The translations under genes and the position numbers were made by a program. Of a stretch of 49,847 nucleotides of DNA, positions 44,500 to 49,847 are shown one piece after another (positions within the stretch are counted from its first letter, which is position 1; every line of letters starts with the position of its first letter). Below the pieces are notes generated by a model. That model was given only the letters and a program-made list of their open reading frames with translations. It did not search any database and was not told where the DNA came from. This DNA comes from Gammaproteobacteria bacterium. GTDB taxonomy: Bacteria > Pseudomonadota > Gammaproteobacteria > SZUA-229. The DNA lies in NCBI GenBank assembly GCA_026195895.1, contig JAPHRO010000054.1, positions 1 to 49,847 on the forward strand. The letters run 5' to 3'.

Positions 44500-46022
44500 T
44501 GCGGGCGGTTAAAAGCTTCTTGCCGTATTTACTGGTGCTCGGTTTATTCGGGCAGGCATTGCCAGTGTCGGCAGAATTAGCACAGTTTCAGTCATCGCCA
44601 TTTTATCGTCATCTGCAATACCTGGAAAATACTGGCCAGCAGAATGCGGTAATCAGTGAAATCATGAAAGATGAAAAACTGGGGCGGCTGAAAAAAAATA
44701 AACAACATGTACAGCTTATGCTGGGACGTTTATATCTGTCGCTGGGTCTGCATTTTCAGGCCGGAAAAATATTTCAGCAGTTGGTTAAACTGGATGAACT
44801 GAATCCGACGATTAAAAACGAAGTCTGGTTCTATCTGGCCAAAAGCTATTATCACCTGGGATATCTGGAACAGTCTGATTCTGCACTGGCTAAAGTAGTT
44901 GATTCAATAGCACCCGAGCTGCGGGCAGAAAAACGGCATTTACAGGCGTTGATTCTGATGTCCCGGCAACGCTTTCGGGAGGCGGCGGATTTAATACAAA
45001 AAAACTGGTGGCAGGCGCCGGGTAACTGGGATTTGTATGCACGCTTCAATCTTGCCGTTGCTCTGATCAACAGTGGCCAGAATCAGCAGGGTATGGAGCT
45101 GTTGAAACAGATTGGATTGCGAGAAGTTGAACCGGCATCCGATGATAGCGAGGAAGCGCTGGCACTAAGTGATAAAGCGAATCAGGCACTGGGTTACCTG
45201 TTATTGAATGCCAACAAAGCTGACCAGGCAAGACCTTATCTGGAAAAGGTGCGTTTAAAAGGTCCTTATTCTAATCTGGCCCTGCTAGGTGCGGGTTGGG
45301 CCAGTGCCCGCTTACAGCAGTATAAACAGGCGCTGGTTCCCTGGCATGAACTAAGCAAAAGAGATGTACGGGATACTGCCGTGCAGGAAGCTTTTTTGAC
45401 TGTGCCCTATGCCTACGAGCAACTGGGCATGGGAGAACTATCGGTTAAATTTTATCAGCTTGCGATAGATAATTTTATTGAGGAATCTAAACAAATAGAT
45501 ATTTCCATAAATGATTTAAAACAGAATCAACTGCAGCAGGTACTGGAGACACTGGATGTTAGCTCTGAGAAAAACTGGCTGGCCAGTATTCAGCAGATCG
45601 ATAACCGGTCTGCGGCGCGCTATCTACAACAGTCGATAGAAAGTGATGAGTTTTTTAATGTATTAATAAATTATCGAGAAGCCAGTTATCTGCTGGCAAA
45701 TTCAGAAAAAAAACTGAGCAGAATAAATCAACTGGTTGATGAACTATTAGTTAAAGTGCGTAGCGATAAAAACTATTCTGATAAAACCACCCAGGAGCAG
45801 ATTGAATTTATTCAGTTGATGGCATCCAGTTTATTAACAAGAACCAATTCGCACATTTTTAAAGCCGGGCAACAACGCGATAAATATGCCGATAAACTGA
45901 AGGAATTATCACTGCAATTGTTGCAACAACGCAAACAACGACTGGACGTCTATCTGGTGCAGGCAAGACTGGCGTTGGCACAGGCATACGATAAACTGGA
46001 GGCGCAGCGTGTTACCGAATAA
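44499..46022 (+). CDS. Exported tetratricopeptide-repeat protein
   Basis: The 507 residues start with a signal peptide (FLPYLLVLGLFGQALPVSA). The rest is helical with several TPR-like units, for example LMLGRLYLSLGLHFQAGKIF, VWFYLAKSYYHLGYLEQSDS and FLTVPYAYEQLGMGELSVKF. The last third is helical and charged. TPR arrays bind other proteins, so a scaffold in an envelope complex is likely. I chose ATG 44499, overlapping the previous stop as TAATG, with GGAAG 8 nt ahead; ATG 44484 is the alternative. The end overlaps the following gene by 14 nt, showing a compact operon. Confidence 0.82.
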   Translation: MRAVKSFLPYLLVLGLFGQALPVSAELAQFQSSPFYRHLQYLENTGQQNAVISEIMKDEKLGRLKKNKQHVQLMLGRLYLSLGLHFQAGKIFQQLVKLDELNPTIKNEVWFYLAKSYYHLGYLEQSDSALAKVVDSIAPELRAEKRHLQALILMSRQRFREAADLIQKNWWQAPGNWDLYARFNLAVALINSGQNQQGMELLKQIGLREVEPASDDSEEALALSDKANQALGYLLLNANKADQARPYLEKVRLKGPYSNLALLGAGWASARLQQYKQALVPWHELSKRDVRDTAVQEAFLTVPYAYEQLGMGELSVKFYQLAIDNFIEESKQIDISINDLKQNQLQQVLETLDVSSEKNWLASIQQIDNRSAARYLQQSIESDEFFNVLINYREASYLLANSEKKLSRINQLVDELLVKVRSDKNYSDKTTQEQIEFIQLMASSLLTRTNSHIFKAGQQRDKYADKLKELSLQLLQQRKQRLDVYLVQARLALAQAYDKLEAQRVTE

Positions 46023-48786
46023 AACAGGCTTACTGGTGATTGCGTCAGCACTATTTTTAGTTGCCTGCGCCAGTGGGCCGCGCACCGATAGCATTGGCAG
46101 CCTGGGCCATGAAATAGATCAGTCGGATAGAAAAAATATAACGCCAGCTTCGGTGCAGAAATCCCGGGTTATTGTGCAATACAGTCGGTTTATTCGACTA
46201 TTTGAAACAGTGCCCGATGAAACAATGCGCCGAGAGGGGATGCGCCGCCTGGCAGCTTTGCAGTTGCAGGCCGATCGGGATGATTCAATCGAAAAAGGAC
46301 AGATAGCCCTGCCGCAGGTGATTAGTCTGTTTGAATCATTGCTTGAAGAGTATCCGCATCGTCAGAATGATCGCCTGTTATATCAATTGTCACGCGAGTA
46401 CGAAGAAAGCGGTCAGCAGGATGCGGCGCTAAATAGTCTGGATCGACTGGTCCAAAAATATCCGGAAACCCGTTATTTTGATGAGGCTCAATTTCGACGG
46501 GGTGAAATTCTTTTTGTTAAGCGAGCCTATGCAGATGCAGAACAGGCGTATCACGCAGTGGTTGAATTTGGCAGTCGTTCCAGTTTTTACGAGCAGGCGG
46601 TTTATAAAAAAGGCTGGTCGCAATTCAAGCAGAGTCAATATGATCAGTCGGTAGATTCTTTTATGCATTTACTGGATAGAAAGGTGATGGAAGATAAGCT
46701 CGATATTTCCTCGCTGAGTAAATCGCAGCAGGAATTTCTACAGGATGCTTTGCATGCGATAAGTTTAAGTTTTTCATATCAGGCAGGCCCCTTTACTGCA
46801 GATGAGTTTTTATCAACTCGGCCGAAACGTGTTTATGAACATTTGATTTTTGAAGAACTGGCAAAATTTTATCTGGATAAAAAATATTATGCTGATTCGG
46901 TGAAATCCTATCAGACATTTGTGGCACGGAACGAACTGCATAAAAGGTCGCCGGAATTTTTAATTCGGGTGATCGATATTTATAAACAGGGTGGTTTTTC
47001 CGATTTATATATCGCGGCTACAAAAGATTATGTACAGCGCTACGGGATGAAAACAAAATTCTGGAAACTGTATGCGAAACAGGATTTCAAATCAGAAATT
47101 GATGCGTTGAATAAGCATCTGAAGGAACTGGCACAGCATTATCATAGTCTGGCACAAAAGAATCACGCGAAGCTGGATTACCGTGAAGCACAACGCTGGT
47201 ATCGCACCTGGCTGGCTGCGTTTCCGTATGCGTCTGAAGCAGCACAGGTACGTTTTCTGCTGGCTGAAATTCTCTATGAAGACAGGCAGTATGCTGCTGC
47301 AGTATTGCAATATGAGCGTACTGCCTATGATTATAAAAAACATCCAGAATCTGCCGAGGCCGGTTATGCAGCATTACTCGCCTATGATTTGCAGGAAAAG
47401 TTGTTGACAGGTCTGGAGCAGCATCAATGGCACCGACAGGCAATTGACGCCGCTATTCGGTTTGCCAATGAGTTTCCTGAGCATCCACAGGCCAGCAAAG
47501 TGTTAACCCGGGCAACTGAAAAACTGTTCAATCTGGGTGAGTTTGAAAAGGCGCATCAAATAGCCAGTCAGATTGTTCTAAATCCCGAAGATGACGCACT
47601 TAAATTATCAGCCTGGGTTGTGATTGCACACATAGAGTTTGAATGGGGTGCGTTTAATAGTGCAGAAGAATCCTACCGTAATGCCCTGGCTTTAATGCCG
47701 GCATCTAATCCGGCGCGGAAAGCATTAGTAGACAAACAGGCCGTGGCCGTATACCGGCAGGGTGAAATAAGTCGCGAAAAAGGTGATCTTGAATCGGCCG
47801 TCAAACATTTTAGTCGGGTAAAACAGTTTCAGGCGGGTACAGGCATTGTTGCCAGTGCTGAATATGATGCCGCCGCTGCGCTGATTACTTTACGAGATTG
47901 GGGTAAAGCGGCCGTTGTTCTGGAAGCTTTCAGGAAGTCGAATCCCGAGCATCAGTTACAGGAAGAGGTGACTCGTAAACTGGCGGTGGTGTATATGGAA
48001 AATGGACAGCATGCCAGGGCGGCAGAAGAATTTGCCCGCATTTCCCATCTGCCCGGTACAGAAGAATATAAACTGGAAGCATTGTGGCAGTCGGCGGATT
48101 TATATGAGCAGGTGAATGCTAAGCAGCAGGCGAAAAAAATCTATAAAGAATTTATCAAACGGTTTCCCCAGTCACTGGAACGTGCGATCGAAGCCAGACA
48201 GCGTCTGGTTGAATTGTATCAGCGTGAAGACGATGAGAAATCGTCACGCTACTGGCGAAAGGAAATCGTCAGAGCCGATAAAAAGGCCGGTAAGGCCGCC
48301 ACTGAACGCACTCGCTATCTCGCAGCTAAAGCCAGTTTCGCACTGGCAGAACCGGTATTTGAAAGTTATCGAAAAGTGCAGTTGACGGTGCCCTTAAAGA
48401 ACAGCCTGAAAATAAAAAAACAGAAAATGGATCAGGCGCTTAAAGCCTACGGTGAAACTGCCGCCTACCAGGTGCCCGAGGTGTTAACCGCAGCAACATT
48501 TAGAATTGCAGAAATATACCAGGATCTCGGGCTGGCAATTTACAATTCCGAACGCCCCCCAAAACTGAATGAAGAAGAACTGGAACAGTACGATATTTTG
48601 CTGGAAGAACAGGCTTATCCCTTTGAAGAAAAAGCTATCGAGTTCCATGAAATTAATGTCAAACGTATAGCCGAAGGTTATTACGGTGTCTGGGTCAGGA
48701 AGAGTCTGGAACAATTAAAAGAATTATTACCCGTCCGCTATGCGAAAAAAGAGCGAAATGATGAGATTGTTGAAACAATATTCTAA
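46009..48786 (+). CDS. Large TPR lipoprotein
   Basis: The 925-residue product starts at GTG with an excellent GGAGG site 6 nt before it. A lipoprotein signal peptide has lipobox FLVAC (Cys near residue 20). The rest is a long series of TPR/BamD-like units: LIYQLSREYEESGQQDAALN-like (LLYQLSREYEESGQQDAALN), EAQFRRGEILFVKRAYADAE, VRFLLAEILYEDRQYAAAVL, ALWQSADLYEQVNAKQQAKK and others through residue ~870. Such outer-membrane lipoproteins occur with TonB/ExbB- or Tol-like machines. No such motor genes are in this window. It overlaps both neighbours. Confidence 0.85.
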   Translation: MLPNKTGLLVIASALFLVACASGPRTDSIGSLGHEIDQSDRKNITPASVQKSRVIVQYSRFIRLFETVPDETMRREGMRRLAALQLQADRDDSIEKGQIALPQVISLFESLLEEYPHRQNDRLLYQLSREYEESGQQDAALNSLDRLVQKYPETRYFDEAQFRRGEILFVKRAYADAEQAYHAVVEFGSRSSFYEQAVYKKGWSQFKQSQYDQSVDSFMHLLDRKVMEDKLDISSLSKSQQEFLQDALHAISLSFSYQAGPFTADEFLSTRPKRVYEHLIFEELAKFYLDKKYYADSVKSYQTFVARNELHKRSPEFLIRVIDIYKQGGFSDLYIAATKDYVQRYGMKTKFWKLYAKQDFKSEIDALNKHLKELAQHYHSLAQKNHAKLDYREAQRWYRTWLAAFPYASEAAQVRFLLAEILYEDRQYAAAVLQYERTAYDYKKHPESAEAGYAALLAYDLQEKLLTGLEQHQWHRQAIDAAIRFANEFPEHPQASKVLTRATEKLFNLGEFEKAHQIASQIVLNPEDDALKLSAWVVIAHIEFEWGAFNSAEESYRNALALMPASNPARKALVDKQAVAVYRQGEISREKGDLESAVKHFSRVKQFQAGTGIVASAEYDAAAALITLRDWGKAAVVLEAFRKSNPEHQLQEEVTRKLAVVYMENGQHARAAEEFARISHLPGTEEYKLEALWQSADLYEQVNAKQQAKKIYKEFIKRFPQSLERAIEARQRLVELYQREDDEKSSRYWRKEIVRADKKAGKAATERTRYLAAKASFALAEPVFESYRKVQLTVPLKNSLKIKKQKMDQALKAYGETAAYQVPEVLTAATFRIAEIYQDLGLAIYNSERPPKLNEEELEQYDILLEEQAYPFEEKAIEFHEINVKRIAEGYYGVWVRKSLEQLKELLPVRYAKKERNDEIVETIF

Positions 48787-49339
48787 ATTGCTACTGATTT
48801 CTATGTCGCTGATTTTGTCCGCCTGTCAAATGACGCCGGTACAGCAGGAAGTAGAAACACAGCAGCAGACTGTTGATCCGGTTATTATGAAAAATTATCT
48901 GGGCGCACTGGATTTGATGCGCACGGGTTACGATGATGCTGCAATAAAAATATTGCAGGACATAGTGGGTAAAGATGATCGTTTGTCTGGCCCTTATGCC
49001 AATCTGGGGTTGTTATATTTAAAACAGGATAAACCTGAACAGGCCAAAACGGCTTTTGAAGAAGCGTTAAAGCGAAACCCGGTAAATGTAACCGCGCTTA
49101 ATCAAACTGCGATTTTTCAACGCAAGGCCGGTGAGTTCAGGCAGGCCAGGGTCAGTTATGAAGCGGCGCTGGCGGAAGATCCAGGACATGCAAATGCACA
49201 CTTAAATCTGGCTATTGTCTGCGACACCTATCTACAGGATCTGCACTGTGCGTTGCAACACTTTGAACAGTATCAACAGTTGCAGGGCGAAGATGATGAA
49301 GTCAAAAACTGGATCATTGATTTAAAGGAAAGAATGTGA
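48758..49339 (+). CDS. Small TPR lipoprotein
   Basis: From ATG 48758 the product is about 193 residues. The signal peptide ends in LILSAC (Cys near residue 23). The mature part has at least three TPR units (NYLGALDLMRTGYDDAAIKI, PYANLGLLYLKQDKPEQAKT, ALNQTAIFQRKAGEFRQARV, HANAHLNLAIVCDTYLQDLH), similar in layout to PilF/NlpI-type lipoproteins. The start could be 48740, 48758 or 48761; all overlap the previous gene. The stop overlaps the next ATG. Confidence 0.82.
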   Translation: MMRLLKQYSKLLLISMSLILSACQMTPVQQEVETQQQTVDPVIMKNYLGALDLMRTGYDDAAIKILQDIVGKDDRLSGPYANLGLLYLKQDKPEQAKTAFEEALKRNPVNVTALNQTAIFQRKAGEFRQARVSYEAALAEDPGHANAHLNLAIVCDTYLQDLHCALQHFEQYQQLQGEDDEVKNWIIDLKERM

Positions 49340-49605
49340 TGTCTTTTTTTAAAAAATTCGCTGTTGCCGGTTTGCTGTTAACTATTGCAACTTATGTGCA
49401 GGGGGAAGATCGCCTGGACATGGAAGGTATTTCCATCGTCGGAAATAGCGAATTACCTAAAGCGCTTTATATCGTGCCCTGGAAAAATCCAGATGATCGC
49501 GCCTCTACTGGAAAACCCGTAAACAGTCTGATTGATGGTATGTTAGTGCCGCTGGAACGAGAAAAATTTCTGCGGCGCTTAAAGTATTTTAACGGGGCAG
49601 ATTAG
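49339..49605 (+). CDS. Small exported protein of unknown function
   Basis: I cannot name this 88-residue protein. It has a signal peptide (FFKKFAVAGLLLTIATYVQG) and a short mature part (MEGISIVGNSELPKALYIVP, then WKNPDDRASTGKPVNSLIDG). No Cys is present. The ATG at 49339 overlaps the previous stop (TGATG) with AGGA 9 nt upstream, so it is the last member of the five-gene envelope operon. It converges on a receiver-domain gene. Confidence 0.75.
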   Translation: MSFFKKFAVAGLLLTIATYVQGEDRLDMEGISIVGNSELPKALYIVPWKNPDDRASTGKPVNSLIDGMLVPLEREKFLRRLKYFNGAD

Positions 49606-49618
49606 TTTACCTATGTTA

Positions 49619-49846
49619 TCAGGCAGTATGCTGCTGGCAGATGTCCTGCACGATGTGCCTGAGTTCATCGTTGCTCCAGGGCTTAAGTAAAAATCGATGT
49701 ACCGTGCCCCGATTAATCGCCGTAACAATGTATTCCCGTGGCAGGCGATCGGAAAAGGCAATTCGAATTACTTCAGGATATAGATCTTTGACCCGATCAA
49801 GTAAGTTTTTGCCGTCAATATCGGCAAGGTGGTAGTCGGTGATAAT
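49619..49846 (-). CDS. Response regulator receiver domain (5' partial)
   Basis: The minus-strand frame is open from the right window edge to a TGA at 49619-49621, giving 75 visible residues. They read IITDYHLADIDGKNLLDRVK (phosphoacceptor Asp region), then PEVIRIAFSDRLPREYIVTA and FLLKPWSNDELRHIVQDICQ. This is the second half of a receiver domain with the conserved Lys in LLKPW. That KPW pattern is common in receivers attached to HD-GYP or other output domains, but here the receiver is at the C-terminus, so it may follow another domain or stand alone. The start lies outside the window. Confidence 0.85.
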   Translation of the reverse strand: MITDYHLADIDGKNLLDRVKDLYPEVIRIAFSDRLPREYIVTAINRGTVHRFLLKPWSNDELRHIVQDICQQHTA

Positions 49847-49847
49847 G

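Noticed and set aside
49641-49835. 64-codon plus-strand frame at the right end
   Set aside because: The minus strand encodes a clear receiver domain over the same bases.
1-49847. CRISPR arrays, tRNA, rRNA, transposases, prophage genes
   Set aside because: I looked for regularly spaced repeats, cloverleaf-like sequences and recombinase motifs and found none that held up by eye.

Overview
The window looks like chromosomal DNA of a motile gammaproteobacterium with about 45% G+C by eye. The flagellar genes are of the polar Pseudomonas/Vibrio type: a FleQ master regulator, the FleS/FleR pair, sigma-54 promoters ahead of the structural operons and a sigma-28 promoter ahead of a single flagellin. 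A ~397-residue prokaryotic-type ATP sulfurylase (Sat) would fit a sulfur-metabolising lineage, but this is weak evidence for taxonomy. I saw no insertion sequence, CRISPR array, tRNA or rRNA.

Layout. (1) 3-1585: cheV (5' end cut by the window) and cheR. (2) 1711-12772: rod, hook and ring genes flgBCDEFGH, closed by a strong terminator, then flgIJKL behind their own sigma-54 promoter. (3) 12848-17790, minus strand: flagellin, flaG, fliD, fliS and a fliT-like gene, running toward flgL. (4) 18206-22479: fleQ, then fleSR behind a sigma-54 promoter. (5) 22490-28378: fliE, an unrecognised small gene, fliFGHIJ; then fliK at 28503 behind its own sigma-54 promoter. The usual downstream genes (fliLMNOPQR, flhB) are absent. 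(6) 30060-33717: a receiver/degenerate-EAL protein, a decayed piece of cheA, and an STAS/phosphatase pair resembling HsbA/HsbR. (7) 33816-39242: two small unknowns, mltF, xthA, gloB and sat. (8) 39584-43884: a minus-strand trio (TlpA-like thioredoxin, DUF4266-type lipoprotein, DUF3570-type outer-membrane protein) divergent from an OmpR-family response regulator and its sensor kinase. (9) 43969-49605: a five-gene string of exported proteins, three of them TPR-rich, then the tail of a receiver-domain gene cut by the window end.

How they work together. FleQ probably starts the cascade from a sigma-70-like promoter. It and sigma-54 would drive fleSR, and FleR and sigma-54 would drive flgB, flgI and fliK. 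Completion of the hook would then release sigma-28 for flagellin. The HsbA/HsbR-like pair may feed into this by partner switching.

The best candidate for an undescribed system is the divergent locus at 39584-43884. A perfect CTTAAG-N5-CTTAAG direct repeat, the form of a PmrA/QseB box, sits between the response regulator and the envelope trio. It suggests a dedicated regulator for a thioredoxin/lipoprotein/outer-membrane-protein module whose lipoprotein ends in a conspicuous Gly-Cys-Gly-Cys-Asn tail. Also notable are an intruding small gene between fliE and fliF, a FleQ without the usual LFRS arginine, and the cheA relic next to the HsbA/HsbR-like genes.
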